A program made the position numbers and the translations under genes. From Narthecium ossifragum (lineage: Eukaryota > Streptophyta > Magnoliopsida > Dioscoreales > Nartheciaceae): a stretch of 64,000 nucleotides of DNA. Under the pieces are notes generated by a model. It ran no database searches. It was given only the letters and a program-made list of their open reading frames with translations, and had not been told where the DNA came from. The DNA lies in assembly GCA_963920575.1 (NCBI GenBank), contig OY986968.1, positions 263,001 through 327,000 of the forward strand, in the 5' to 3' direction. Below are positions 12,777 to 25,082 of this stretch, piece after piece (position 1 is the first letter of the stretch; each line of letters starts with the position of its first letter).

Positions 12777-13107
12777 TAGGGGTGAGCAGAACCAAACCGA
12801 ACCCGAAAAACCGAACCGAACCGAATTAGTTCGGTCCATTCGGTTCGGTTCTTCGGTCCATTCGGTTCGGTTCGGTTCAGTTCTGGCATCTACAAAAAAT
12901 TCGGTTCTCGGTTCAGTTCGGTTCTTGAAAAAAAATTCGGTTCGGTTCAGGTCAGAACCGAATAACCCGACTACCCATTAACCCGTTAACCTAGACTACC
13001 CACTAACCCAAAAAATTCGGTTCGGTTCTCTAAAATCTGGACCGAAAAAAATTCGATTCTTCGGTTCTGGAACGAGAACTGAACCGAGAACCGAATGCTC
13101 ACCCCTA
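12777..13107. mobile_element. hAT-type MITE with CGGTTCGGTT-rich interior
   Basis: It has a perfect 12-bp TIR, TAGGGGTGAGCA ... TGCTCACCCCTA. The flanking target duplication CCCGTAAC is perfect, at 12769-12776 and 13108-13115. The interior consists of TTCGGTTCGGTT and AACCGAACC arrays in opposite orientations. It is a sister family to the element at 11521, with one altered TIR section and a different core repeat. Non-coding. Confidence 0.87.
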
Positions 13108-13575
13108 CCCGTAACTTACTGAGTTTGATAAAAACTCTAAATATGCTAAAGCTTATCACAGATATTAGACGTAGTGTCTTTCCTTGTTAGAATGGCATCC
13201 TCTAATCTTTTCCTTAACGGAATGAAAGAAATGTTATTTGATAAGGTTCAAAACTATTGAATCGTGAGCTTGCTTATTTCATACATCAACCCCAAAACTT
13301 AAACCGATAGAAAAGGGATTTTTTTTACATATCGTCACCTACATTTTAACAATATTATAGAAAACTATCTCCCTTATTGTTTATTGTATAAAACTATCTA
13401 TCTTATCAATTAAACTCGTAAAAAACATTAAAAGAGAGGTGTAAATTTTACGAGTTTAATCGATAAGAATGTTTTTCTATCCTTTATCAGAAGTTGACAG
13501 CAAGAATATTGTTCTATCTATTATCAAAAGTTGATGGCATGTAATTTGTTGCAAGTTTAATCGATAAGGGAAGTA
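13108..13575. other. AT-rich intergenic DNA
   Basis: No gene is seen. Two short stretches around ATCGATAAG and TATCAAAAGTTGA recur imperfectly between 13380 and 13570, which suggests an old decayed repeat. Confidence 0.5.
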
Positions 13576-14326
13576 TCAACCTTATAAGGAGCAAAAATGG
13601 TTACAACCGTTTACCTCCTATTAGTTTATTTACATGTATATTTTTCTAAGTTAACTTTGTATATTTTTATCATATTTCCTAGGTTAGTTTTAAATATACA
13701 TCCTTATAATCATAAGTCAGGAGATTAGTTTTAAATATACATACTTATCAACCTTATAAGGAGCAATAACGGTTAACCTGCATTAATTCATATCTCCTAA
13801 GTTTCTTTTTATATATTTTCTAAGTTTGCTTTATATAAACCTGCATTAATTCATATCAACCTAAGTTTTATTAATATTATCTTATGCAATATGCAATATG
13901 CAATATACAAAGACTTATATTTATATTTATTTTATATACCCTAAGTTAGACTTATAATATTTTTTATTTTTTATTTTTTATTGGCTATATTTTATGGTGA
14001 CAGTGAACAAAAAGCTATGACCAACCTTCGAACCCAGCCGTCTAACTAGACAAACTACATGGAGTTTGTTAAAATTTTATATTAACAATAACTAAAAACT
14101 GTGTTAGGAGCACAGGTGAGTCCTAGTCTACCTTATAAGATCCAATGGTAGTTACTTTTATGACTCATCATCTGAGTCATAAACTTATACACACATGACA
14201 TACACGTGGTATAAAATTATAATTAAATAAACAAAAAAAAGATAGTGGCTGATGTGGCGTAAGTTATAATAGAAATAATGGGGGCGGGCAGTTAGCCGTG
14301 CCAGGTGACACGGGCCCACCACCTAG
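13576..14326 (+). mobile_element. Helitron (outer), interrupted by a second Helitron
   Basis: The 5' end is TCAACCTTATAAGGAGC after an A (13575). The 3' end is CTAG (14323-14326) before a T, preceded by the hairpin CCGTG-CCAGGTGA-CACGG. TC/CTRR ends, a subterminal hairpin and A^T insertion without target duplication are Helitron hallmarks. Without the 379-bp insert it would be 372 bp. It is closely related along its length to the element at 57745-58075. Non-autonomous: no Rep/helicase is present. Confidence 0.8.
13748..14126 (+). mobile_element. Helitron (inner), nested
   Basis: Starts TCAACCTTATAAGGAGC after A13747 and ends CTAG (14123-14126) before T14127, with a hairpin CTGTG-TTAGGAG-CACAG just inside the 3' end. 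It splits the outer Helitron between CTTA and TCTACCTTATAAGATCC. The uninterrupted paralogue near 57880 reads CTTATCTACCTTATAAG, which proves both ends to the base. It is related to the minus-strand element at 57348-57693. Confidence 0.85.
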
Positions 14327-16527
14327 TTTTTTTATAATAAATAAAAATGGAGTAATTTTCTACAATATTATTAAAATATAGCCGATAATATGTAAATAAA
14401 AAAAAATGAACTATATCGGCGTCGCATTTGTTTGGGACGATGGTTTCGTGAAAATTGATTTGTATATACACTTTGAACCACATCCATCATTAGAGATTAC
14501 ACACAAAATCAAAAGAAAGTTACAATATGTATGCGATGCCGCAATTATCTATTAAGTACATTTTTTCACAAACGAGTAGATTTTGGCATCACGAGATATC
14601 ACAATCATAATAAAGCCATTCCAAACTACCATACCTAAGTTAACCACATCATCAATTCCAAGAGGCTAGCAAACTTCATGAGTTCCCATAAACAAAGAAA
14701 GAACAATGAAATCAGAAATCAACTAGAACAGCCTAGCTAGTTTTGGATTACATATAAGAAGGCAGTCCAAAGAACACAGTACGTTCCAAACCTAACACGA
14801 TACTTTTCAGTCTTCATGAAAAGGGAAGAAAAAGAAAGAAAGAAATAAAACTACCATTAATTCCATTCTAGCTAAATAAAATACGAAGAACTAGCTTTAA
14901 AAAAACCATAGAAAGTTAACCATCCATGAGCATGATATATATATACTAGTATGCCTCCATGCCACTTGACACGGGTAACCACCACTTCCAATAATCATCA
15001 TGTCTCTTCTAATCATTCGGTAACCACCACTTTTCATGTGACTTCATCTTGATCGTTTGATATATCCGTACTTAACTTGGATATGACATTCCTATTCGTA
15101 TGATAGATGCACTCAATCTTATATAAAATGATAATTTCTGAAACTAGAGGATACCTAAATGATATTAACCTTAATATATATATATATGGAAGTTTTATGT
15201 AACAAACTAGTTCGCTAAGTCTTCTACAACGAACTAGCATCTTGCGGACGGTCACGATCTCCTTCGCGACACTTACCCCCTTTATCCACTCACGATCGCG
15301 ACCGTAACCATCTCTCTCCCGTGCCCTAGACATCGCCGCAAGCTCACCACCACCGTCGACGCCTCACCTCGCTCCATCCTCCCTTGACATCGACCTTCTT
15401 CCTAAACTCGAAGCTTCTTCCCAAAGCCGTGTCCACCACCACACACTCGAGCCTCGAGCGCAGCACTTGAGCCTCAAGCGCCACCCTCGAGCTTCCACGA
15501 CCGCCGCCGACGCCTCGCCCTGACCACCCTCAAGCCATCACGCCGCCACCGCAACGCCCCGTCCTCCATTGGACAAGGAGTGCAGCCATCGCCCCTTCCT
15601 ATATGCTGGGGATATTTCCTTTTTATTATGAAGAGGGTTTGTCGAGGGCTTTAGAAATTGTTGTTAGAGATTGGATTTCTTCAGAATCTTTGAAGATTCC
15701 CTTGTGAAAAGCTTTGTTCACCGCCACAGCTCCACGACCACTATCACAGACGGTGTATTTTGCAACTAGAGCATGGTGTGCAGACCATAGAGTTACGAAG
15801 GAGAACACAAGTAAGAAAGCTAAAACCTACCGTTGCCTTGCTTAGCTTAATGCCTCCACGACAAATGGTCTCCATAATTACTTCTGAGTTTTGACCACAT
15901 CTTCACAAGCTTATAGAATCATCCATGTTAATTTTCAAGAGCTGCGTGCCTAATACCTTCACGAAAAAAGATCTGGTTTCGATGTACTTGATCTTCACCC
16001 TGAGTCGTCACCGGCTTTGCATGTTCTTTGAATCCATCATTTCTTAAATCAACATCATTTTTCAAATTGAGCCTTCGATCGTGACTAATGACAAGTACCC
16101 TCACTTTTAAGACCTCGTTCAGGAGATGACAGAGTCTTAATCATTACACCATACACTTCCTCTACAAAACATAGCATCTGCGACTTAACACCATAGGAAT
16201 GGAGAAACTAACGTCTAGCAGACATGGTACCAGACCATAATACACATAAAGACGTATATACTTATACGTGCCCAGCCCAAGTTTACATTTGCAGCAAATC
16301 CAAACAAGTCATAAACCACTAAACAGTTTTCACACAATGGAGAACCATAAGAAGCGATCAATCTGGAACAATTGCATTCTTTCGGTGCGCATTTCATTCC
16401 CCAAAAGAGAATGGAACCTGAAAGACCAGACCAGGATGATGATCTGGGCTGAGGTTAGGTTTACACCCACCCTGGCCATCCAATGGTGTGTTATCATGTG
16501 GTCCAGTCTCCATTTTGCCAGCATTTC
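14327..16527. other. Intergenic, no recognised gene
   Basis: AT-rich from 14327 to 15200, with a TA run near 15175. A GC-rich stretch at 15230-15600 contains repeated CTCGAGCCTCGAGC-like phrases. Bases after about 16250 probably belong to the 3' UTR of the minus-strand UBC12 gene. The short open frames at 15034-15333 and 15626-15808 show no recognisable domain. Confidence 0.5.
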
Positions 16528-19500
16528 TCACATGCATCTGGGAAAGTAGACCTGACCCACATATCCTCCAGCCATTGCTCTTCTCACATTGCCCTCGAAC
16601 AACTTAGGGTTGTCTCGAAGGACGGAAGCAGCATCATGATTTAAGGGGTCTTCATCGTTGGGTTGCTGCATGTGAAGTGTCACGAGAAATTAAATCATAG
16701 ACTTTAACTCATACTAGAATACAAGAACAAAAAATAAAACAATGCCAACTGAAAAGAAAAGAACATACAAAAAGCCTCGTTTTACTGGGATATCCAAAGT
16801 CAATATATTGGTAGACCACACAAAGTTGTTAATTTAAATAAAGGAATTAAATTAAGAGGAAGGCTAAGGCAGAATGCAGCACATCCCCACGGACCCCACC
16901 AAAGGCCTACAGCTAAGCAAGCACACCTACAATTTGACCAACAGAATAACTACTTTACAACTGCAGTGTCAATAAAGCTCCAAAATCTGCCAAACTCATC
17001 TCCTCTCCCTTTCAACACCCCATATAAAGTGCAACGTTTATTTTCTGTCAATCATCAAATTTGGATCATTTCAATAAAAAACTAAGTACAAAGACTATCT
17101 GAACGTCAATCAAATCTAATAGCCAGAACGAATTGTAAGATCGGATTCAGGTTTCTAATAATTATCCAATATGTCAGATCTGAATTGCAAGCAAAAAAAA
17201 GCATCTGATCCCTTATCAGATCTGAAGCTAAACCACCCATCAAGCTTATGCAGCCATTTGTTTGTTTGTTTTTTTGGCCATTCTTGGACCTGTATGAACG
17301 TAATCCCAATTAGCAATGGCAACTTCCCTAACATATGCCCTCCACAACTTAATTATTCAATTCAAATTTCAGTTCTGCAAGTTACTGAAACATTCCACAT
17401 TCTCCTCTTTTTTCCAACTCAGAGTTTTATCTGCATCCTTTCGAATCATTAACGTTTCTTTAACTCCAACCAAATAAAAAAATCCAGAATAAAAATTCGA
17501 ACATGTAATCTCTCTTATACAAGCGTTTCTCGCTGAGGCTTTCGCCAAAAGCAATTGTTGACATGATAGGTAAATAATGGCTGAGTCTAAAACATGAAGG
17601 TCTGAAGATGTGAACAAGGAACAAAAGATTGCATTGTCATCAATGCATGAAACCTCCCCACACGTAAGATCAAGAATGAGCAAATGGAAATAATATGATC
17701 AGATAGAGCGAACACGAATGTTCTGCAAACTATTTGCAAGACCTTGACACTGAAACCAACATATGAATAATTTCTTCGACCATTATGTGTAACTGATAAG
17801 AATCAAACGGAAAAACAAGACTCATGCTAAAAAGGTGTGAAGCATATCTCAAAGTAATTTACAAAATCTTAAAATAAGGAAACTAATAGTGAGGAGTGCA
17901 CAGTATATAGGTCTCCTCCCAAACTAACCCTAGAAAGTTCAAATCAAAGCTCATATCACCATTTGATTTTAACTTATTAATCAGTCAAAGAGGGTGTTTT
18001 CCAGAAGCTCCAACCTAAAGGACTCATGAAATAAAAAGGGCAAATTTACAGTGCAAACGAACATTACCTAAATCATCATCTTCGAATTTGGATGTAAATT
18101 AGACAAATAAAAAAAGCAACCAATTGGATCTTAGTCATGAGTACCGTGAATAAAAGAATCAGGCCATAGATGATAGTGTTTATGTTGAGGACCGGCTTCC
18201 AATCTTCACGCAATATATTAAGGCAGACATTTCCCTCCAAGTCAATATTAGGATGGTAAACCTGATTGCAGAATGAATTTGACGATCAATTCAAAACTTA
18301 AAAATCAGGCAATAACAGGAAAAAATGAAAAGGGTAAGGAAAGCGGAGACTAAAAAGAAACTAAGCACATACCTTTGTCTTGCACTTAACCTTTGGTGCT
18401 TCATGTGGATAAGAAGCAGAGACTTGGAACGTAAAAGTGAACATGCCACCTCTAAGAAAAAGACAAAGATGTGAAGGGTCACGCAGAAGATCATCTAGTA
18501 CAAAAGTAGGAAAAAGAACAATATGGGCGTGTACGAAACAGATTATTCAAAAACCTAATTACTAAAAACAAGGATGATTAAAAAACCTAATACAGCTATT
18601 TTGATGCATATCTTTCCCGAGTGTTGTGCAAAACGTGGATATATATATACGGATAGAAGTAACAAGTTTGAAGGAGAGATGTTGCTGGGAAAAGTTAGCT
18701 TCCATGCATGCAACAATTAAGAATAACTCTAGTCGCAGATCACTTACAGATAATACCCTTCATCAGGCCGGATGCTGATTTCAAAATTCATCAGATCATC
18801 TTTCCCATTTGGAAATGAAATGCTGCTGCATTTGGGTAGGTTCAATTCACTGATATCTGCCACCGATAATCTCATTAAAATCAGTAGGCATCGATTAACA
18901 TACTCAGAGGGAGTTGCTCTAACAGGAAAGACATACGCTAATATAAACCCAATCGTGCTTGAAAAATATTTACTAACAAACTTAAAAGAACTTCGGCAGA
19001 GACACTCCTTTGAGATGCGGCATAAGAATGACACAAGCATACTTCAACAATAAGTTGCACAAAAAAATTTTTGATCTGTAGGTCTTTTTTCCCATCCTAT
19101 TCGAAAAAGAATTCCCCAAACACTCATATAGCCCAAAATAATAAAGGAACTTAATGGTCATTGTTAAGCAGCTATGATCTGTGCAGAAAGGATATGCTCA
19201 GCAGCAAAGAACATTGATGCAGTTAGCTCATGACAAGAAGAATAGCATGATTCTAATACTTTTACCAACAAATACATCAGAGTACAGTACCATAAGCAGG
19301 TGAGAGATATTAAATTCAGATGCCTCCATGATGCTTAAATATCTAAAGAGCAGTTAATCATCTTCTGTAAAAACATGCTCAACACAATGGACAACTAACA
19401 TGTGTCTGACAAGATAAATGGGAGGTAACTAGATTCTAAGCAATAGGATGTACTTTGGCATCATGAAGAAATCAACATAAAGCTAGTGTTTTTACCTCTA

Positions 19501-20009
19501 ATCAGTATCACGTTTGCATGCTCGCACACTTATCAAGGACCTAAACAGATTTTACTTCTTAGTGTTATTGAACTGAAATCGACACCAGAGAATACAAACA
19601 ATTTTATGATTTGTTGAGCAGAAAAAAAAGGTGTTTCTTTCACACGTGTAGCCAAACAGTAGGCACAACCAATAGCCCAGAGATTACCCAGCTTCATTTT
19701 AATTAATCAAAATGGCCTAATTCACAACAGGATAGATCAGATAGAGAAGTGATCATGAAGAAGTGCAAGTTTTGTAAAAAACAAAAAGGCAGGAAAAAAG
19801 AAGTGCAAGTCAAACTAACATGCATAGGGACAAGAGCTATTTTTCAAGTAACAAGGAGTCCACGCAGGATCAGGAAGACAACTCTGAGAGCAGAAAAAAC
19901 CTTTATGAAGACGCAATTCCCCAGCACTTTGCTTCTTTGTAGGGGCCCTTCCATTGGGATTTCCACCTTCTTCTCTCTTCTGGTCCTTAATCTTGAAAAG
20001 CTTTATCAT
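16528..20009 (-). CDS. RCE1: NEDD8/RUB1-conjugating enzyme E2, UBC12/RCE1 (5 coding exons)
   Basis: Transfers the ubiquitin-like RUB1/NEDD8 from the AXR1-ECR1 E1 to cullins, activating cullin-RING ligases and so auxin and jasmonate signalling. Coding exons (minus): 20009-19901, 18856-18748, 18451-18373, 18261-18145, 16665-16528; GT-AG throughout, 552 nt, 183 aa. The N-terminus [16 protein letters not shown] is the docking tail specific to UBC12-type E2s and is followed by [20 protein letters not shown]. The UBC fold shows [22 protein letters not shown], then [17 protein letters not shown] with the catalytic Cys112, and ends in VYFPRCM. Length and end match the plant RCE1 family. An acceptor just before the ATG (exon from 20014) implies a 5' UTR intron whose first exon lies near 20.8-20.95 kb, between the arms of an inverted repeat. 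Confidence 0.96.
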
Positions 20010-20062
20010 TGTCTCTAAACCAGAAAAGAAAGAAATTTTACTTCCAATGTTTTTCATAGGGA

Positions 20063-20543
20063 ACAATTCTACAAATATAAAGATAAATTATGTCCTCATG
20101 GGCCGAAGTGGATGAATAATGAGACCCTCATCAACATCAAATCAGCATGGTTAATATAGAACAGTTGAACAATATGTCATTGCTAAACAAGCAGGCCATA
20201 TCAGATCTTGCTCCTTCAGATCAACTAAAGTATTGAGCTTCCCAAGCTCCAATCAATCATAAGAAATCACTTCTACCGAAACAATCGTCCATATACTTAG
20301 TAAGAGCCCAAAGACCTCATAAAGCTCACAGAACACAGTCCTATGTATAACATACAACAAATTTATATATGACGGAGATACAACATCACGTGTCATAATA
20401 ATCCGACTTTGTGCCATACTTGATCAACGATATTGACTAAAATAGCTTCAAGCTTGCAAATTCCTTCAAGTTAGGGTATTCGCGTTAAGTAACAGATGAG
20501 CATGACAATCAAAATAGATAACTTTGACCATAAACCGATCTAA
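20063..20543. repeat. Left arm of inverted duplication (in UBC12 5' UTR intron)
   Basis: The reverse complement of this segment matches 20932-21365 almost throughout. Both arms share the inner junction TTAGATCGGTTTATGG and the outer junction TTTGTAGAATTGT. This copy is longer because it keeps about 43 bp near 20430-20475 that the other arm lacks. It lies inside the inferred leader intron of the minus-strand UBC12 gene. Confidence 0.88.
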
Positions 20544-20931
20544 AATCCATGTAGCTCAATCCTGTTTACAAACGTGATAAATTCAAAGGCATCTAAAGAT
20601 TCCAGCTACCAATCCAAACATCACAAATCAAAAATCTCTTAAAGAACGAAATAACACAGCGGAAGAGCCATAAGACCCCTAAAATCGATCAAGAAAAGAA
20701 AACCGAGAGCAAAACCCTAGAAATCCGCAACACGTTTTGATAAAAACAACGAGTGAACTCAATAGAGTGACTCGAAGGCCTCCAACTCCTACGGATTTCA
20801 GGTGTTGCGATCGAGAAGATTGGGCCTTGGAGAGAGCACAAGGGACAGAGATCGAACGGTGAGGACCTCTCCTCTCCTATTCGAGGAGAGAAGGAAGTCG
20901 GGAAATAGCTAGGACGGGTCCTCCTCCCTCC
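20544..20931 (-). promoter_or_regulatory. Probable promoter and first (non-coding) exon of UBC12
   Basis: This is the 388-bp spacer between two inverted arms. On the minus strand it holds GC-richer, pyrimidine-rich sequence typical of a plant 5' UTR and a plausible donor (GTAGGAG, 20792) that could splice to the acceptor before the UBC12 start codon. The transcription start is not determined. Confidence 0.5.
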
Positions 20932-21365
20932 TTAGATCGGTTTATGGTCAAAGTTATCTATTTTGATTCTCATGCTCATCTGTTACTTAATGTGAATACC
21001 CTAACTTGAAGGAATTGGCACAAAGTCGGATTATTATGGCACATTATGTTGCATATCTCCGTCATATATAAATTTGACGTATGCTATACATAGGTTTATG
21101 TGTTGTGAGCTTTATGAGGCCTTTGGGCTCTTACTAAGTATCTGGACGATTGTTTTGGTAGAAGTGATTTCTTATGATCGATTGGAGCTTGAGAAGCTCA
21201 ATACTTTACTTGATCTGAAGGAGCAAGATCTGATATGGTCTGCTTGTTCAGCAATGATATATTGTTCAACTGTTTTATACTATGCTGATTTGATGTTGAT
21301 GATAATCATTATTTATCCTCTTTGGCCCATGAGAACATAATTTATCTTTATATTTGTAGAATTGT
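20932..21365. repeat. Right arm of inverted duplication (upstream of UBC12)
   Basis: Inverted copy of 20063-20543. The 88-aa open frame inside it is only the intron sequence read in the other direction. Relative to the other arm it carries a deletion of about 43 bp and scattered substitutions. Confidence 0.88.
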
Positions 21366-22800
21366 ATTTTGTAATCTTTTGTTTCACAATGACAGAAAAG
21401 GGGGAAGTTCTCATTGCTAGAACAGTTTAGAGTCATCTTGAAAAATTTTATTTTATAGTATTTAAGTAGCAAATTGCATTCCGTAACGTATAGATCTAAA
21501 TACACAAATATGCTATCTAGCATAGATCTAAACCAACATATCAAAATCAGGCAAAATTATGGAAAAGAAAAGATGCCAAACATTCCAAGCAGCAAATGGA
21601 AAGTAAAGAGACACCATAAAACCCAAAAGGATGGTGAATGATGGATCAAAATCACACAAAACCACGTATAATACCACAGCTATAAATTTCAGTATAAAAC
21701 ATGAGGAACTTTAGAGGTAAATTTCAACCGAAATCCTCAACTGAAAACTTCAGGAAATTGAACTGAAAACCTCTGCTAATTCATCTGAAGACCTCAACTA
21801 AAAACCTCAACGTAGAGCAACTTTATAAGAATAATCATAGCTATGAGCATAAACAGCTATAATCACAACTTAAGACCTCAGACTGAAAACCACAGGGGTA
21901 CCGAAGTGGGGATCAGTACCAGGGAAGAAATGAGCATACAAAACCACATTGAGAGATCAAACACAAAAAACCAAAGCTGAAAACGTAGATTCTGACAGAT
22001 GGGCAACTCTAGAGGTGGGGATCCGAAGAAATAGGGGATCATATGCCGTTGCAAAGGCCAACACACAACCAGCAACAAATAATACCATCAGATGGCATAG
22101 TAGATGCCATTTCAGATGAATCTCTTGTGACATCGAGAGATCCAACAAAAAAAAAAAACAAATGTATAATATTAAAATGGGGATCAGTACCAGGGGAGAG
22201 GGGATGAGTAGAAGACCTCTAAAGGAGAAGCAAGCCGCTGTGGATCCGAGGACTCCAAGCACCACACAGCCGCAGTCACGATCCGAGATCTCCAGACCCC
22301 ACACAGCCGAAGCCCCGAGCGAAGATCTCCAAGAACCACACAGCCGAAGCCCCGATCCACGATCTCCAAGCACCACAGACCCAAAGCCCCGATCCAAGGT
22401 CTCCAAGCACCACACAGCCGAAGCCCCGGTCCGAGATCTGTCGGAGAAGGGGACTAGGAGCGGCAAAGAGGAAGGAACGGCCGTCGGCGAGGGGCGAGGA
22501 GCCGCAAAAGAGGAGGGAACGGTCGGCGGCGAGGAGACGAGAAGCCGCGTCGGGGAGGAACTCCGAAGGCGGAGAGCCCTAGGGGCCAAAGAGGAGGTGG
22601 AGGAGGGTGGATGGGTAGGCGGAGGTGCTTGGAGCTCACGAGAGATGGAGAGATCTGGCTCGGCGGCTCCAAACCCTAGAGCGCTCGAGAGAGAATGGAG
22701 ATCGGTGGAGGGGACGGAGGACCCTAGAACGCTGCAGACACGAGCCGAACACGAGCGCAGACAATAATGCAAGCTATCTTGATGGTCCGCACTCGTAGAC
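21366..22800 (-). other. Unassigned transcription-like region with minisatellite
   Basis: A minus-strand open frame of 271 codons spans 21957-22772 but shows no domain. Much of it is a translation of the 37-bp tandem repeat at 22246-22442, and the N-terminal half is a Pro/Ser-rich reading of GC-rich DNA. The phrase GGGGATCAGTACCAGGG occurs twice (about 21908 and 22180). It could be a non-coding RNA leader, a decayed gene or part of a transposon; I do not recognise a product. Confidence 0.3.
22246..22442. repeat. Minisatellite, about 37-bp unit
   Basis: Roughly five to six imperfect copies of CACACAGCCGAAGCCCCGA followed by TCCGAGATCTCCAAGCAC are arranged head to tail. Confidence 0.8.
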
Positions 22801-24851
22801 CAGCCCGGCCCAATACTACTAACTGTATATATCTACACAGTAGGCTGGGCTTGGCCTTCTTCCATTAGCCCGCTACCTAATAACTATAATTATCCGCTTT
22901 AGCTTCTCAAGGAAGGGGCTACCCACGGGGGCCATTGGAATGGGCTCGTCCCTATCCAACCCCAACTTCTACCATCATGGGGACCCTTCCTGCCTAAAAT
23001 ATCCCCGAAGCCCAGTTAATGGACAGTCCTCATCTGCAGGCCCGATCCCGGCCCATGCCCATGGACACTCCCAGTATGTACCATGTATGGTGGCACTGGC
23101 ACAGCCGCACATGAATGATGCATTCCATTGCATGTTTGCTAGCCAGCCTAGCCGGCAGATCTAAAGTAGAAAACATAACACGAGTTTATAATATGCTTTT
23201 CCCTTGGATCAAAGCCTTCTATAATTGGTTGTGCTTTCTCTTCTCGTGACAAAGGGCCCTCTCGCATTCTATTCTATACATACACTGCCTTTAAATACGT
23301 ACATATATACATGGGTACAGATCAAAACAAAACAAGCTCATTCCCTGTTGGGGCATGTGCGAACACTGTGGGGGACTATGTGTTGTTGTAGACTATACTA
23401 AACTATAGTGACTCAGAGGCAACCATGTACCGGTATCTTCTTCTTTACGTCGTCCGTTTTGGCTGCAGGCTCTTGATGCTTTGAGACGCTAGCTGGGTTA
23501 ATGCTTAATATATACCTGTCTCTAGAGATCAGTGTTTTTATTTGTTCAATGCGACAATAATACCACCACGTTTATTAGTGCGCTGAGAACTTCGATGATA
23601 TGATAGAGGTTTATTCTTTCATCCCCCCTACTCTCATAATTTAAACATGTATTCATATCACTAAATGCGTTATTTTAGAAAGATTTAAAAACCAAGAATT
23701 ATTTTTAATTTTCCCTGGAGAGGCTATCCATTTATTTTCTTATTTAAAATGTTAACTTTTTTTTTTTTTTTGTCGATCTAATATTGTGGTGATTTGTATG
23801 CTCATGCAAACGACATATATATTGAGAGCTTGAACGGCGATTTACCCTTAAACGACATATATATGATTAGGGTTATTTACATATATTTCTTCTTTAAAAA
23901 GTTTGATTTTACACATATCCTCTTGAAAAAACCAAATTTACATCAAAAACCCTGATTAAAGTTATATGACCCCTTTAGCTACTTAAGAGTGAAATATCCT
24001 GAAAAACATGATGAACGGAGCCGTTTGATACTAACGGTGGTTTTTAAAATTACTTAACTATCTTGATCCCTTATAACTACTGCATTTTTACCTCCGGTGA
24101 CCAAAATAACCGTTGGGGGTTAGAGCTTGAAATCGGAAACGTGTCCGTCTTCATTTTCGGCAAGCTATCTTCACCTCATTCTTTCGATTCCTCTCGATTT
24201 CAGTCTCGTATATGTAGGAGTTGGATAGATGATAGGAGTTTAGTATTTTAATTATGAAAAAAGATTTGTGTACACTGCACATAGCTTAAGTAGCCATGTA
24301 TTATTGGCTTACGTGACGGGGACTAGTAGATGTGAGTGAATCTAGAGCGTTGAAAGTGACCATATAGGATGTACATAACTACGATGGCATGTATCCCAAT
24401 CACTTCTCTTTAATTATTATAGAGTCTTAGTGTAGGGAAGTCAATTAAGAGTTGAAGTCAATTAGGATTAGGAGTTTTAGTAGAAGAGCGCCTGCGTGCG
24501 CTGGGTTGCAGATAACCATAGGGTATAAATAAGCGTTGTATACTCTTAACGGCTATTCATGCTTTGATAATTAGTAAAGAGGTCCTCTTTCTTAGTTACA
24601 AGGAAGGGTTCAGGGGTGCTCCTCATCCATTAATCGAGAAACCATTCTTCTCTGCTCCTAATTTATGCTGCTCTTCTCCACTACTAGGGTCTTCTACTTT
24701 TATTCTGCTTCTTCTTCTATTACTTCCCCTTCTTCAGTGCTAATTCTTCCAGCAGCAGTCTTGGGGAGGGATATCCGGTGAGTTTTTAACTCACGAAGAA
24801 GTTATCATATTCACCTTCATTTACATCATCCATTTTAGATTCTCATAATAT
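22801..24851. other. Intergenic; LTR-like tail at 24.42-24.85 kb
   Basis: No gene is seen from 22801 to 24400. The part from about 24420 contains a TATA-like TATAAATAAG (24525), CT-rich leader-like sequence and a donor-like GGTGAG, reminiscent of a Copia LTR and leader. No second LTR or coding part accompanies it, so the assignment is weak. Confidence 0.4.
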
Positions 24852-25077
24852 TGTTGGGAAATCTGAGAGCTCCGGTAATACCGCGGGCTCACTAGATACG
24901 ACGAGATGTCGCAATGGAAGAGATACAACCAAATCATAAACAAAAAAAAAAAAATAGAGACACGAGGATTTACGTGAAAAACCTCCCAGTAACAACTGGA
25001 AGAAAAAACTATGAGCGGATACAAAGACTTATAGTGGTTTGCTAGAGAGGATTAACGTCCCTCTAGGATCTCAAGAA
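24852..25077 (-). repeat. Older LTR fragment, left part (interrupted)
   Basis: Begins TGTTGGGAAATCTGAGAG and follows the start of the intact LTR at 25083 with many substitutions (GAGATGTCGCAATGGAAGAG against the corresponding intact segment). It breaks off where the younger retrotransposon is inserted. It therefore belongs to a related but older LTR whose other part resumes at 27794. Confidence 0.7.
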
Positions 25078-25082
25078 ATATC

